64,000 bases of DNA from Planctomycetaceae bacterium (GTDB lineage: Bacteria; Planctomycetota; Planctomycetia; Planctomycetales; Planctomycetaceae): positions 1-64,000 of the forward strand of contig JANSXP010000019.1 in the NCBI GenBank assembly GCA_024742875.1, given 5' to 3'. The position numbers and the translations under genes were made by a program. This document shows, in pieces, positions 8,059 through 18,763 of the stretch. Below the pieces are notes generated by a model. It ran no database searches and was not told the origin of the DNA. It saw only the letters and a program-made list of their open reading frames with translations. Position 1 is the first letter of the stretch, and the number at the start of each line of letters is the position of its first letter.

Positions 8059-9497
8059 GCGACAGCTCCGCTTTCGGTCAGTTGTTGCAGCAGTTCGGCG
8101 GCCACAAAGATGGAACCGGTGCCGCACACAATCCCTGATTCTCCCGCCAGGTCGCGGGCCCGCTGCAGCGCCTGCAGCGGGCTGTCGGCCGTGGTGGGTC
8201 CGTTGTTCGTCCGGCAGGCCAGTTGCAGACGATCAACCGTCTGCAGCAGTTCTTCTGCCGTCACGGCCCGCGGGTTGTTTTCAAATCGTGTCAGGATGAC
8301 ATGATCAAAGTCTGGCATTACCAGCTGCAGCATCGTTTCGATATCTTTGTCGCTGCTGCTGGCAAAGATGAGCACGCGGGTCTGGTCGGGGGTGGTGAAT
8401 TCGTCGAATGTCTGCAGCAGCGCGGTGATGGAATCCGGATTGTGCGCGGCGTCCAGAATGACGGGCGGCGGTCCGGGACAGATCTGAAATCGCAGCTGCC
8501 ACTGCACACTGGCCAGGCCGGCTCCGATGGTGGCGGCTGAGATCTGACCGCACATCGCAGACAGCCTCGGCCACCGGGACCGCCACTGCTCGCGCTGTTC
8601 GCGAAGGAAATCGGCCGCTGCGGTCGCCAGTGCCGCATTGCGCATCTGGTGCTCCCCGTGCAGCGGAACATCCAGGCGTTCATGAGTGCCCCAGGGATTG
8701 GTCGTGCGAAAACTGTTGATGGCTGCTGCCGAAGTTTGCGCCGGGTCCTGAGAAACCTTCGAGCAGTCAAACTCCACGCCGCCGCGATAGGCGGTCACAT
8801 CCAGTGCTTCGCCGCGTTCGGCAAAGACAGACAGCACATCAGGCTGCGTGGCCCAGGTCAGCAGCGGCACGCCGGGTTTCTTGATGCCCGCTTTTTCGGC
8901 CGCTATTTTCGGCAGCGTATCGCCCAGAATGTGAGTGTGGTCCAGACCGATGTTGGTGATAATGGTCAATACAGGACAGCATACCGTTGTGCAGTCAAAG
9001 CGACCGCCCAGCCCGGTCTCCAGCACAACCACGTCGACATCGTTGTCATCGAAGAACATCCACGCCAGCAGGGTGGCCACTTCAAAGTACGTCACGCCGG
9101 CGTCCATCAGTTCCGGATCGGCCGACTCCAGTGCCACTTTGAGTCGGGACACCAGCGAAACCAGTTCTTCGGCGGTGGGCATGGCGCCGTTGATTCGCAT
9201 CCGTTCTTCAAAACGCTCGATATGCGGCGAGGTGAACAGCCCGGTCTTCAGGGACGAAGCCCGCAGAATGGAGGCCAGCAGAGCGGACGTGGATCCTTTG
9301 CCTTTGGTGCCGGCAATGTGAACAGCGGGGATCCGTTTTTCGGGAGAGTCAATTAATGCCAGCAGACGTTCCACACGTTCGAGGCGGAAGTGGGCCGACG
9401 TGCGGCGGGGGCGAATCCGCTCATAGTCGATGCGCTCGTAAATCCACCGCGTGGCATCATCGTAGGTGGCAATGGGGTTGGACTGCGGTTCGACCAT
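8055..9497 (-). CDS. folC: bifunctional folylpolyglutamate / dihydrofolate synthase
   Basis: A 480-residue Mur-ligase-family enzyme from the ATG at 9497 (the longer ORF adds a basic leader with no support). Recognisable parts are YERIDYERIRP at the N terminus, the P-loop IAGTKGKGSTSALLASIL (about 61-78), FTSPHIERFEERMRING, VVLETGLGGRFDCTTV, and ITNIGLDHTHILGDTLPKIAAEKAGIKKPGVP, then a C-terminal domain with VILDAAHNPDS. These are the family signatures of FolC, which adds glutamate to dihydropteroate and to tetrahydrofolates in the cytoplasm. Its coupling to ggt, which acts on gamma-glutamyl bonds outside the cytoplasm, is unusual but may only reflect transcription. Size is slightly above the usual 420-440 residues. 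Confidence 0.93.
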   Translation of the reverse strand: MVEPQSNPIATYDDATRWIYERIDYERIRPRRTSAHFRLERVERLLALIDSPEKRIPAVHIAGTKGKGSTSALLASILRASSLKTGLFTSPHIERFEERMRINGAMPTAEELVSLVSRLKVALESADPELMDAGVTYFEVATLLAWMFFDDNDVDVVVLETGLGGRFDCTTVCCPVLTIITNIGLDHTHILGDTLPKIAAEKAGIKKPGVPLLTWATQPDVLSVFAERGEALDVTAYRGGVEFDCSKVSQDPAQTSAAAINSFRTTNPWGTHERLDVPLHGEHQMRNAALATAAADFLREQREQWRSRWPRLSAMCGQISAATIGAGLASVQWQLRFQICPGPPPVILDAAHNPDSITALLQTFDEFTTPDQTRVLIFASSSDKDIETMLQLVMPDFDHVILTRFENNPRAVTAEELLQTVDRLQLACRTNNGPTTADSPLQALQRARDLAGESGIVCGTGSIFVAAELLQQLTESGAVA

Positions 9498-9668
9498 GTC
9501 AAAGGCCACGCCGTCGTTGCAGCGTCGAAGGGCAACAAACAAACACGCCAGTCGTCTGGCGATCAGGCGAACTTTGGCAGGCCCTGGCACCGTTGTCCAT
9601 GCTGTCGCCCCGGGTGCAAAAATGAATCAGCGGATTTCCAGACCGTTTCCGTCGGGCGTTTTGATCGT

Positions 9669-10988
9669 TCACAGGCTGTACCAACCCGTGAGGGCCTTAA
9701 TCTGACCCATTTTGGCGAGCTGTCGCACGCGCTGCAGCGAGGACATCGTGCCCAGCGCGGGCGAATAGCCGAAGTTGTGGTCGGCTGTGGCCAGCGCCGC
9801 CTGCACGTCGGTCAGTTCCAGCTGTGTGCGTTTTAGCCTGGCAGCCCGCAGTCGCGCCAGCCACATCACCACCGGATACATCAGCGCCAGCCCCCGAAAA
9901 CCGTCCACCAGACCGGTGTCAAAGTGAGCCGGACCGCAGAAGTGGATTCCCTGGACTTTCACTCGAAAATACCGGGTCAGCAACTCATCGATATCCGCTC
10001 GACGCCCGTCGAACGCTGACTCCAGCTGTCCGAATTTGACGAAGGTGGTGGTTTGCTCGGGGACATCTCCAAACGCGGTTGCGACGGACGCGGAACCCTG
10101 CAATCCAGGCACGCTGCCCATGCCGGTCGCGTATTTGAGAGCTGCTGACAGCAGGCCGACCCGCGCTGACCAGCCCTGGCGGACGAGTGCTTCCGTGTCG
10201 TGACGGGCATACTGCGCAGCCAGCAGGCGGAACATCGTGCGCCCCAGTCGCGTCGGTTTTTGCAGCGGCAGGTCATTGTCCGGCTGCGCCTTGACGGACG
10301 CTTCTGTCACCAGCGTCAGGTATTCCGTCAGCTTTTCCCCCTTCACGGTCTGGAACTGCGACTGCTCGACCAGATCCAGCCACGACAGAGTTCTCATCAG
10401 CCGCACCACCAGGTGCACGTCGTCTGCCGCAAGTGATTCGTCAAGTGCCCGCAGCAATTGATGAAAGTCGGCCCAGCTGACCGTCTGCTCGCCGTGGTCG
10501 CCGCCGCGGTGGATGTACGGTGGCTCGTGCTCGCGTTTTTTGCCGGAGACAATTTCCTGTCCCAGTGTGGCGAGTGTCTGCCGCTGTGACTCAACGCCGT
10601 CTCCAAGGTTGCGGACGACGGACGGGCAGCTGAACCGCAGGCTCACCGTCAGGTTTTCGCGACCCGCCGGATGATAGGCATATGGATACACGCGGCACGC
10701 CAGTGGTTTGGCCGGTTCTCCAAACTTTGCGTGGATACGACACAGCCCCTGGTCATCGAGAAACACACAGGCACCATCATCCTGATGAGCCAGCCGATAC
10801 CGACCGCGACCGATTTTCTGGATAATGGGCCGCGCCATGGACACACCGTCAGCCTGCGTCCACTTCTGCCCTTCGATACGCCGCTTTTCGTCTTCCGTGA
10901 TTTCGATCAGGTGTTCCCGACAGCAGCCGCCACAATTGTGACAGCTCCAGTTCTGCAGGACGGGAAGTTCCAGGCGGGCGTTGCTCAT
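9669..10988 (-). CDS. YkgJ-family cysteine cluster protein
   Basis: A 439-residue protein. The first 110 residues carry the defining Zn/Fe-binding cluster: WSCHNCGGCCREHLIEIT (Cys16, 19, 22, 23), then GACVFLDDQGLCRIHAKFGEPAKPLACRVYPYAY and a later FSCPSVV cysteine. The remaining 300 residues are mostly helical with no recognised domain. Proteins of this type are widespread and bind a metal or iron-sulfur cluster, but the reaction is undefined. The gene is separated from folC by about 170 bp and from the next gene by the terminator at 11057-11087, so it is probably transcribed alone. Confidence 0.85.
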   Translation of the reverse strand: MSNARLELPVLQNWSCHNCGGCCREHLIEITEDEKRRIEGQKWTQADGVSMARPIIQKIGRGRYRLAHQDDGACVFLDDQGLCRIHAKFGEPAKPLACRVYPYAYHPAGRENLTVSLRFSCPSVVRNLGDGVESQRQTLATLGQEIVSGKKREHEPPYIHRGGDHGEQTVSWADFHQLLRALDESLAADDVHLVVRLMRTLSWLDLVEQSQFQTVKGEKLTEYLTLVTEASVKAQPDNDLPLQKPTRLGRTMFRLLAAQYARHDTEALVRQGWSARVGLLSAALKYATGMGSVPGLQGSASVATAFGDVPEQTTTFVKFGQLESAFDGRRADIDELLTRYFRVKVQGIHFCGPAHFDTGLVDGFRGLALMYPVVMWLARLRAARLKRTQLELTDVQAALATADHNFGYSPALGTMSSLQRVRQLAKMGQIKALTGWYSL

Positions 10989-11056
10989 ACGTACAAATTA
11001 AGACATGACGGCTTGTCGCGGAACTCACCGCACGGACTGACAGGCAAAGGCGCACG

Positions 11057-11087
11057 AAAAAGCCCGCCGGAACGTTCTCCGGCGGGC
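11057..11087 (-). terminator. intrinsic terminator of the Gly/Tyr/Cys-rich protein gene
   Basis: Read on the minus strand, GCCCGCCGGA and TCCGGCGGGC form a perfect 10-bp GC-rich stem with a 6-nt loop (11062-11087), followed directly by TTTTT (11061-11057). It lies 29 bp past the stop codon at 11116. Confidence 0.85.
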
Positions 11088-11115
11088 CGTCACTGCTGTT
11101 GGTGCTCGCGGCTGC

Positions 11116-12189
11116 CTACAGTCGTACGCGGCCGGCCGGCATCGGCACAGAGATCCAGCGGGGAGCCGCCTGTTTGGGTTCTGAGGACGATACGCGTGTT
11201 GTCGCAGGAGCACGACGGGCGAATCCCGGTCGCACAACATCGTGCAGGCTGCTGCGTGTGGCCGACTGCGAGGCAAAAATCATGCGTCGTCGAGGTGAGA
11301 CGGAGACCGGACGTTCCGGCGGCAGCAGATCTTCGTCATCTTCGGCGGCTGTGCCGCCTGTTTCAGAGTCGCCTTCGCCTGCGGCGGGTGTGGCCCCGTC
11401 TTCGCCGCCCGCTGGTGCACCTTCACCTGTGCCCGCTGGTTCACCTGCCCCTTCACCTTCCAGAGGGTCACTCACGGGAGGCTTATTGGCAGAGCGATCA
11501 ATGACGCCGCTGTCAGCATCCGAGTCGTCGGCCGGTGGATCGGCGCCAAATTCCCGCGGTTCGTCCATCGGCGGTTTGCGTGACTCCGATTCCCCAAACA
11601 TGTTGTCGGAACCAAAGTTGTCGTCCAAAGGATCGGGGGCCGTGCGACGGTTTGGTTCCCAGTCACGACTGCCGCCGGTGGCTCCAAAGTCGTCGGCTGG
11701 ATCAGGCCGCGATGATCGACCACCTGCGCCGAAGTCGTCATCCAGCGGTTCACGATCGCGGCGGTCACGATCGTACTCGGAATCTCGAAACGTCTTATCG
11801 CTGAGTGGATCCGGTGTAGGATCAGTGATCACACTGCCGGATGGCAGGCAATTGGCGGAGCAGCCTGTCGTGCCACACGTAGAACAGCCGCCGCAGCAGG
11901 AACTCATACCGCACGTGTTGCAGCAACCATTGGAGTAACCCACATAACCGGCCGAGTATGGCACGCCGCACGCACCACTGGCGCAGCCGCCGTAGGGGGC
12001 GTAAGAGACGCCGGCAGGCGCGTAACCCGCGTATCGGTAGGCAGGGTAGGCTGGGTAGCCACATCGGTTACCCCAGCCATTCCCCCAACCGTAGTACCCG
12101 GTGGAATAGGTGGGATAAAACGGAAACAGACACGCGCTGCTGGATGCAGTGCAGACAAACAGCGCCAGCGCTGCGGCAAGTGTTCTCAT
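11116..12189 (-). CDS. secreted low-complexity protein, Gly/Tyr/Cys-rich head and acidic repeat tail
   Basis: 357 residues. A Sec signal peptide (MRTLAAALALFVCTASSSACLF) is followed by a Tyr/Gly/Ala/Cys-rich stretch (about 25-115) with GCCNTCGMSSCCGGCSTCGTTGCSANC. The central part is acidic and repetitive: variants of DPLxDxFGxxx recur (DPLSDKTF, EPLDDDFGAGG, DPADDFGATGG, DPLDDNFGSDN). A Gly/Glu/Ala/Pro-rich linker leads to a basic C-terminal tail (SVSPRRRMIFASQSATRSS...). No enzyme domain is visible. Such proteins are common in planctomycetes and are suspected cell-surface or envelope components, possibly disulfide cross-linked; that role is inference. The gene has its own terminator. Confidence 0.75.
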   Translation of the reverse strand: MRTLAAALALFVCTASSSACLFPFYPTYSTGYYGWGNGWGNRCGYPAYPAYRYAGYAPAGVSYAPYGGCASGACGVPYSAGYVGYSNGCCNTCGMSSCCGGCSTCGTTGCSANCLPSGSVITDPTPDPLSDKTFRDSEYDRDRRDREPLDDDFGAGGRSSRPDPADDFGATGGSRDWEPNRRTAPDPLDDNFGSDNMFGESESRKPPMDEPREFGADPPADDSDADSGVIDRSANKPPVSDPLEGEGAGEPAGTGEGAPAGGEDGATPAAGEGDSETGGTAAEDDEDLLPPERPVSVSPRRRMIFASQSATRSSLHDVVRPGFARRAPATTRVSSSEPKQAAPRWISVPMPAGRVRL

Positions 12190-12604
12190 AGTCTCTGGCC
12201 CCCCGGCCGTCGATTCATCGGGCTCCCGGCAAAACTCGCACCGGGCGTGATCTCAATCGTCGAACATGCGCCCGAAAAAAGGACCCAATCGCCGCAGTTT
12301 CGGTGAACGTTCGAACCGGTAGTTTTACCCTCGCTGGTCGACAATTGTCAAACAGTGGATTCGTCCAATGCCCCACTGTCAGCGATTCCCCGCCGCAATG
12401 TCCCCGCCAACCGCGACGATCGGACACAGGTCAGCTGGTTTCGGCGGTAAAACGGGGGGCAAGGGCCAGCAGCCCCGGCAAATTACTGGCCGGGACCAGA
12501 CTGGTCTGGTCAGCCATCCCTGCCGTCAACTAGATTCCGCAGAGCAAAAATGCTGACTGACAAAGGATTGCGTACGGTCTTTGACCGCTGCAGGAAGCAC
12601 CACT
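12190..12604. other. divergent intergenic region
   Basis: This 415-bp gap separates the reverse-strand low-complexity gene from cfa and should hold both promoters. It contains a 10-bp palindrome GACAATTGTC (12340-12349) and a small inverted repeat GACCAGACTGGTC near 12492-12504. I see no convincing -35/-10 pair and no RNA gene; a GTTCGAACC string near 12309 is not part of a tRNA arm. Confidence 0.4.
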
Positions 12605-13951
12605 ATGTTCGGAAAAGAAGCCCGCCAGCGGCGGCAGCTGCGTCGCGCCACGGAATTGTTCCAGTTTCTGGCGACCAAACTCAATGCACCCGTCTCGGTC
12701 CGACTCTGGGATGGATCGGTTGTTCCTCTGGGTGAGGATGTGAAACCCGGCTACGAGATCATCATCTCCAGCCCCGGCGTCATCGGCACCCTCATCCGCA
12801 AACCCACGCCGGATACGCTGCTGCGGCTGTATGCACGCGGCGTGATTGATTACACGGGCGCGGATCTGGTGACCTTTATTGAAACCGCGCGGGTCAAGAA
12901 CAGTCGCAAGAAGACGAAGGGGCTCCCGCTGGCGCTGATCGCAAAATTTGCCAGCAGCTTTCTGCTGGAAAAAGGCGAGCCGACCACGGTGGAGCACAGC
13001 TTTGCCGGGGATGAAACGGGGCTGTCGCGAGAGCAGAAAGACAACAAGGACTTCATTCAGTTTCACTATGACGTCAGCAATGACTTCTACAAGCTGTTTC
13101 TGGATGAGCAGATGGTCTACAGCTGCGGTTACTTTCGTGACTGGGACGAAACGCTGGAGCAGGCCCAGACAAACAAGCTGGACATGATCTGCCGCAAGCT
13201 GCAGCTGAAACCCGGAGAACGCATGCTCGACATTGGCTGCGGCTGGGGAGCGCTGATCTGCCATGCCGCCAAACACTACGGCGTGCAGGCCCATGGCATC
13301 ACACTCTCAGAAGAGCAGCTGGCGCTCACGCGGGATAAAGTGGCCCGCATGGGACTGGAAGGTCAGGTCACAGCAGAGCTCAAAGACTATGCGTATGTCG
13401 AAGGTCCGTTCGACAAAATCTCCAGCATCGGCATGGTGGAGCACGTGGGCATCGACAACATGGCCGGCTACATGGAGAAGGTCGCTTCGCTGCTGCCGGA
13501 TCGCGGTATGTTCTTAAACCACGGCATCACGCGACCCGGCAAGCTGTCGGACAAAGCCTTCCGCAGGATGTCTCCCGAACGCCGTCTGCTGGCCAACTAC
13601 ATTTTCCCCGGCGGCGAACTGGATCACCTGGGGCACATGATTCAGGCCATGGAGGCGAAACGCTTTGATGTGCATGATGTGGAAGGCTGGCGGGATCATT
13701 ACTCGCTGACGTGCCGGCACTGGTGTCGCCGTCTGGAAGCCAACAAAGACGAAGCCATCCGGCAGATCGGCTCCGAGAAGTACCGCATGTGGGTACTGTA
13801 TCTGGCTGGCTGCGTGTTTGCACTGGGTGACGGAGGGGCCCGCATCTACCAGACGGTCGCCACCAAACAGAAGGCCAAAGGCCTCAGCGGTATGCCGTGC
13901 ACCCGCGAGCATCTGTACGGCACCGACTGGCCGCAGGCAAAAGCTGCGTGA
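12605..13951 (+). CDS. cfa: cyclopropane-fatty-acyl-phospholipid synthase family methyltransferase
   Basis: 448 residues from the ATG at 12605, preferred over the TTG eight codons upstream. An N-terminal domain (about 15-140) typical of Cfa proteins precedes FIQFHYDVSNDFYKLFLDEQMVYSCGYF (from about 149), the family's lipid/SAM-binding region. The SAM motif is MLDIGCGWGALICHAAKHYGV (about 207-227), followed by GITLSEEQLALT and SIGMVEHVGIDNMAGYMEKV. These enzymes transfer a methylene group from SAM to unsaturated acyl chains of membrane phospholipids. The N-terminal DUF-like portion and a basic stretch KNSRKKTKG suggest membrane association. It stands alone between the divergent promoter region and a convergent ABC transporter. 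Confidence 0.92.
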   Translation: MFGKEARQRRQLRRATELFQFLATKLNAPVSVRLWDGSVVPLGEDVKPGYEIIISSPGVIGTLIRKPTPDTLLRLYARGVIDYTGADLVTFIETARVKNSRKKTKGLPLALIAKFASSFLLEKGEPTTVEHSFAGDETGLSREQKDNKDFIQFHYDVSNDFYKLFLDEQMVYSCGYFRDWDETLEQAQTNKLDMICRKLQLKPGERMLDIGCGWGALICHAAKHYGVQAHGITLSEEQLALTRDKVARMGLEGQVTAELKDYAYVEGPFDKISSIGMVEHVGIDNMAGYMEKVASLLPDRGMFLNHGITRPGKLSDKAFRRMSPERRLLANYIFPGGELDHLGHMIQAMEAKRFDVHDVEGWRDHYSLTCRHWCRRLEANKDEAIRQIGSEKYRMWVLYLAGCVFALGDGGARIYQTVATKQKAKGLSGMPCTREHLYGTDWPQAKAA

Positions 13952-14176
13952 GTAAGGGGGCGGGTGAGTGAGCTCCGCTTCCGGATTCGAGTCTGAACGC
14001 CTTCAGTCTGATCGTGCTCCGCGCGACAGGCAATCGTCTGATTCAAGCGTGGGGCCGACCATGTTTGTCTACAGCAGAGCGGAGCGCAGCCACCTGGCAC
14101 AATGACCTGGCGCAGCGACGTCCGCAGATTCGTCGTCCCACGCCATGGTCCGTCGGGACTCTTGCACGGGCACCGG

Positions 14177-15574
14177 CTAGGCGATGGCCCAGCGGCGGAC
14201 GCGCCACTGGGCGATGGCGAAGAAGGCGGCGGCCATCAGCAGAATCACGAGAATGTGGACTGAGAGCGTCGCGAAGATGCTGGAGTCCGGATCGTAATAC
14301 CACAGCACTTTGAGGAAGCCGTCCAGCGCCCAGCCGTTGAAGGTGAGCTTGGAGGTTTCACGAACAAACGACGGCAGAAACGGGCGGGGAATCATGCTGC
14401 CACCGAAAGCCGACATGATCAGGATCACGGTGGTGGAGATGCTTTCCAGTTGTTTGCGCGAGCGACACAGCGTGGCCAGCATGATGATGAAACTGGCCGA
14501 TGCCATCGCCGTGACGATGGACATCACCATTGTGCCCACCAGAACGGGGGGCTGGCTGAGATCCACGCCAAATGCCAGCACGGCAAAGAGGAACATCACG
14601 ACCAGTTGTGCGACCCCGGTAAGGACGAAGAACACCCAGTGTGAGGTGAGCAGCTGGGAGATGGACATCTGACCGGAAATCATGCGTTCCAAAGTGCCGT
14701 TTTCCTGATACTCCAGCAGAGCCGAAGCAGAACCCGCCATGGAGAACATCAAAAACATCACGGCCACGCTGGCCGCGTAGTAGGCGATTACTCCGGCCGA
14801 TTCGGATTTCTTTGACTTCGGTGCGTCTTTCTTTAAGGCCTCCCGCGCTGAGACGGTGTCGATTTTGACCAGCCCGTTGCTCATCGACAGATCGGTGCCG
14901 GAAGCTGCCTGGGTGTTGTCGGCAGAGTCAGATCCCGTGTCAGATCCTGTGTCACTTTGCTGCAGCAAATTTTTGATCTGTTCCACGGCAGCGGACTGCT
15001 GCTGTGAAAACGGGCCGCCGAAGTTTTCGAACTGTTCCAGTCCGCGTTCCACCAGCACGTCGGGGACGGCCGTGAAGGCGGCGCCCTGCAGCACGCCGGA
15101 CAGCATGTTCTGAGCGAGAGGGTTGGCGGAATCGTAGACCACTTTAATGGCCGGTCGGTCGCCACTAAAATTCGCCAGTGTGCTTTCCAGGCCGTCAGGG
15201 AAAATGACGGCGGCATCCACCGTATTGTTGCGGACAAGCCGGACCACATCGTCTTCCGACGGGAGGATGGGATCTGCCGCGTCGGCCGCTTTGTCGTCTG
15301 CCGCTGGAGCCAGCAGTTCGCTGGCGGAAAGCACATTGACGGCCGTCATATCGGCGAGGCTGTCAGCCATGGAGCGCGCTGTTTTTGACTGATCCAGATC
15401 AAGCACGGCCACACGAGTGGCGGCTGGCTCGCGGCCGCCCGAATCGCTCCCGCTGCCACCAAAAATGATCGCAAACACGCTGAAGAAGATAATGGGCAGC
15501 AGAAAGACCAAAAACAGGGCGACTCGGTCACGCACCAGGGTGGTCCACTGCGCTTTCAGCATTGCGATAATCAT
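14177..15574 (-). CDS. ABC-2 type transporter permease
   Basis: 465 residues from the ATG at 15574, which has GGGAG 5 nt upstream. One N-terminal membrane helix (VALFLVFLLPIIFFSVFAIIFGG), a large extracytoplasmic loop of about 230 residues, then about five C-terminal helices (GVIAYYAASVAVMFLMFSMAGSASALL, HWVFFVLTGVAQLVVMFLFAVLAF and others). LEYQENGTLERMISGQMSISQLLTSHWVF is the conserved ABC2_membrane_3 segment. The loop includes a low-complexity SDTGSDTGSDSADN stretch and is the YhfE/YhiH-like exporter layout. Together with the ATPase 110 bp upstream it forms an exporter; the substrate is unknown. Confidence 0.9.
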   Translation of the reverse strand: MIIAMLKAQWTTLVRDRVALFLVFLLPIIFFSVFAIIFGGSGSDSGGREPAATRVAVLDLDQSKTARSMADSLADMTAVNVLSASELLAPAADDKAADAADPILPSEDDVVRLVRNNTVDAAVIFPDGLESTLANFSGDRPAIKVVYDSANPLAQNMLSGVLQGAAFTAVPDVLVERGLEQFENFGGPFSQQQSAAVEQIKNLLQQSDTGSDTGSDSADNTQAASGTDLSMSNGLVKIDTVSAREALKKDAPKSKKSESAGVIAYYAASVAVMFLMFSMAGSASALLEYQENGTLERMISGQMSISQLLTSHWVFFVLTGVAQLVVMFLFAVLAFGVDLSQPPVLVGTMVMSIVTAMASASFIIMLATLCRSRKQLESISTTVILIMSAFGGSMIPRPFLPSFVRETSKLTFNGWALDGFLKVLWYYDPDSSIFATLSVHILVILLMAAAFFAIAQWRVRRWAIA

Positions 15575-15684
15575 AAGTTCTCCCGGCGGCGGCCGCTGAT
15601 GTGTGCTGTGGTGCGTTGATCCGTCGAACAGAAACTTCCGACGATCCGCCACGGCACGATTCCGGTGGTCGTCTTAGTGCCGCA

Positions 15685-16605
<921 letters not shown>

Positions 16606-16773
16606 GGAACGCAAATCCGGTTTCGGAAAGAGACAGCCACGCAACGGCATCGTTTCCCGGGCGGATCACTTTAGTTGAAAGTTCCCTGCCGGGAATCGCC
16701 AATCGGGGCCGAATTCCCGATTCCTGGGGACGCCCGGCGGCTGATCGCGATGGCTGCGGTCCTCAGACCAGCG

Positions 16774-18753
16774 TCAGCGTGGTTCTGTTTTCAGCACCGG
16801 CGCCTTTTGCGGCTCGGCAGGTGTCGTCACATAGCGGACGGCCACGCTGGCCAGCGATCGACCCCGCTCATCCTGCCGTGTCACCAGCTGACCGGCGGAC
16901 GTGAATCGCTGTTTTTTGAATTCTCCTTTGAGCGTGCGGATCCAGCCGACCAGCCGGCCCTGGTCGTTGTAGTCGTATTCGTCCACCCACTGCCGTCCCG
17001 TTACGAAGGCAGGGTCCGCATAATTGCTGTTGTAGACCACTTTTTTGATACGTCCGTCGGGCGTGTAGGTCCGCTGCTCGTTGTTGGGGAAGTAGTAACT
17101 GAGGATCGCCGGGGGCGAATAGAACGTCCCGTTGTGGACAAACAGCCCAATATCCACCCGATTGGTTTTCATGGGGGATCCTGGCTGCACGGCAAAACGT
17201 TCGTGGTAGTCGATTTCGATGTCCACCAGTGCCGGGTCCGAGCTGACCGGGCGAATTCGCACCTTGTCCGCTTCGCCCTGCAGCAGCACCCAGTGATACG
17301 TCAGGTCACGTTTGTTCAGGTCCAGCCCGCTGGCTTTCACGCGAATTTTCTTCGTGGGCACCATCGAACGAAAACTGCGGGCCACCGCCAGCGGCGTATC
17401 GAACAGCACCTCGCGGTCGGCAATGTCAAAATAGTCACGTCCCACAATCCCCAGATCGTCCCGGACCATGGTGAGCCGGCCGAAGGGCGGAATGTCGTCC
17501 GGCTGGATCTCGTGAGCGAGTCGCACCATGCGTTCTATGTTCAGCTGTTTGCCGTCAAAAACAACCGGGTGAGCGCGTCCGGACAGATAGTCTTCGTCCG
17601 ATTTCACAAACCGCTGACTGCGTCGCAGGATCATCTGCACACAGTGAAACACGCCGCCTTTGGTCTGCAGCATTTCGAACACATCCGGTCGCAGGGCGGC
17701 CACGGTGGCAGCGACCGCCGTCATGAAGGGCTTGTCAGAATACGAGGACCCCTGAGAGATGATCATGTAGGGCGTGTTGGCGGCATAGACGTCGCCTTTG
17801 TCGGGATCGTAGTCGCGGTGTTCCGGATAAAGATACAGCTGGTTGCGACTGAACCGTTCCGCGACCAGCGTCATCAAAGAGGAATTGGTGTAGGCCAGAC
17901 GTGGCTGACTGCGCCACATAAAACTGCCAGTCAGCGCGGTGGAAGAATTGCCGAATGTCACCATGTTGAAGGCACACTGTGTTTGAAAACCGTTGTCCAG
18001 TCCGGCCTTCTTTGCGGACGGGGAATATTTGACGCGGGACAGCTGAGGAAACTCTTGCCACGCCATATCTGAGTGTTTGCGGTCGTGGTTGTCGTACAGC
18101 ACCTGGCTGAGGCCCACGGCGGTTCCGTCTTCGGCCCATTCGGTGAGCAGCTGGCCGACCACATCCGTGCGACTGGTGATCGGCTGCGTCTTCTGTTTTT
18201 CTGAGGGCGTGAAGCTGAACAGAAAATGATCTGATCCGGCCAGTTTGGCATTCTCTTCATCCACCATGGCGATGCCGTTGCGGATGGGCGACGTCGGATT
18301 GGGCAGCGGCGGCTGCCGCAGGTGGCGGATCAGCGCGGGCCACGCGGATTCGGATTTGAGTTTTCCCAGCTGCGGATCACCAGAGACGGCCAGTGGGTCG
18401 CGAAGTCCCAGATCAGCGGCCGTGTTCAGATCTCGCAGGGCGGCCTCGCGTTTGCCCAGCGCCGCACGCGACTGGGCGCGGTGAAAATAGAACAGGGCGG
18501 CCACAGATTGCGGCAGTTTGTTCACCGCCTGCGTGCACAGTTGCTCGGCAGTTTCAAAGTCACTCTTCTCCAGCGCGGTCCTGAGGCTGGCCGCCAGTTC
18601 GGCGGCGGTGGTCCGCAGCTGCGGCCACTGAAAAATGCTCGGTCGCGACGGTGGGGGAATGTCAGATTCGTCAACACGGCTCACCTGAAAAGTGATTGCG
18701 AGCAGGACGGCAGTAACAGCGGCAACAGACATAAATCTGCGATCTGGCTTCAT
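16774..18753 (-). CDS. unknown exported protein with TPR-like N terminus
   Basis: 659 residues from the ATG at 18753, which gives a signal-anchor (FMSVAAVTAVLLAITFQVS). Residues about 50-120 look like a tetratricopeptide pair (SDFETAEQLCTQAVNKLPQSVAALFYFHRAQSRAALGKREAALRDLNTAADLGLRDP). The large middle region (about 150-560) has no domain I recognise, with FNMVTFGNSSTALTGSFMWRSQP and AANTPYMIISQGSSYSDKPFM as notable stretches. The end (TYTPDGRIKKVVYNSNYADP...YDYNDQGRLVGW) resembles YD/RHS-like strand repeats. It begins 10 bp after the stop of the GH3 gene and is probably co-transcribed with it. Function unknown. Confidence 0.7.
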   Translation of the reverse strand: MKPDRRFMSVAAVTAVLLAITFQVSRVDESDIPPPSRPSIFQWPQLRTTAAELAASLRTALEKSDFETAEQLCTQAVNKLPQSVAALFYFHRAQSRAALGKREAALRDLNTAADLGLRDPLAVSGDPQLGKLKSESAWPALIRHLRQPPLPNPTSPIRNGIAMVDEENAKLAGSDHFLFSFTPSEKQKTQPITSRTDVVGQLLTEWAEDGTAVGLSQVLYDNHDRKHSDMAWQEFPQLSRVKYSPSAKKAGLDNGFQTQCAFNMVTFGNSSTALTGSFMWRSQPRLAYTNSSLMTLVAERFSRNQLYLYPEHRDYDPDKGDVYAANTPYMIISQGSSYSDKPFMTAVAATVAALRPDVFEMLQTKGGVFHCVQMILRRSQRFVKSDEDYLSGRAHPVVFDGKQLNIERMVRLAHEIQPDDIPPFGRLTMVRDDLGIVGRDYFDIADREVLFDTPLAVARSFRSMVPTKKIRVKASGLDLNKRDLTYHWVLLQGEADKVRIRPVSSDPALVDIEIDYHERFAVQPGSPMKTNRVDIGLFVHNGTFYSPPAILSYYFPNNEQRTYTPDGRIKKVVYNSNYADPAFVTGRQWVDEYDYNDQGRLVGWIRTLKGEFKKQRFTSAGQLVTRQDERGRSLASVAVRYVTTPAEPQKAPVLKTEPR

Positions 18754-18763
18754 AAGGTAAGAC

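Noticed and set aside
12300-12330. GTTCGAACC string resembling a tRNA T-arm
   Set aside because: No complementary arm or acceptor stem can be formed around it.
12530-13294. 254-codon reverse ORF opposite the cyclopropane synthase gene
   Set aside because: Antisense shadow of a gene with full family motifs; the translation has no domain.
16675-18072. 465-codon forward ORF
   Set aside because: Lies antisense to the 659-residue TPR protein; composition (His/Arg/Val-rich) is that of a shadow in high-GC DNA.
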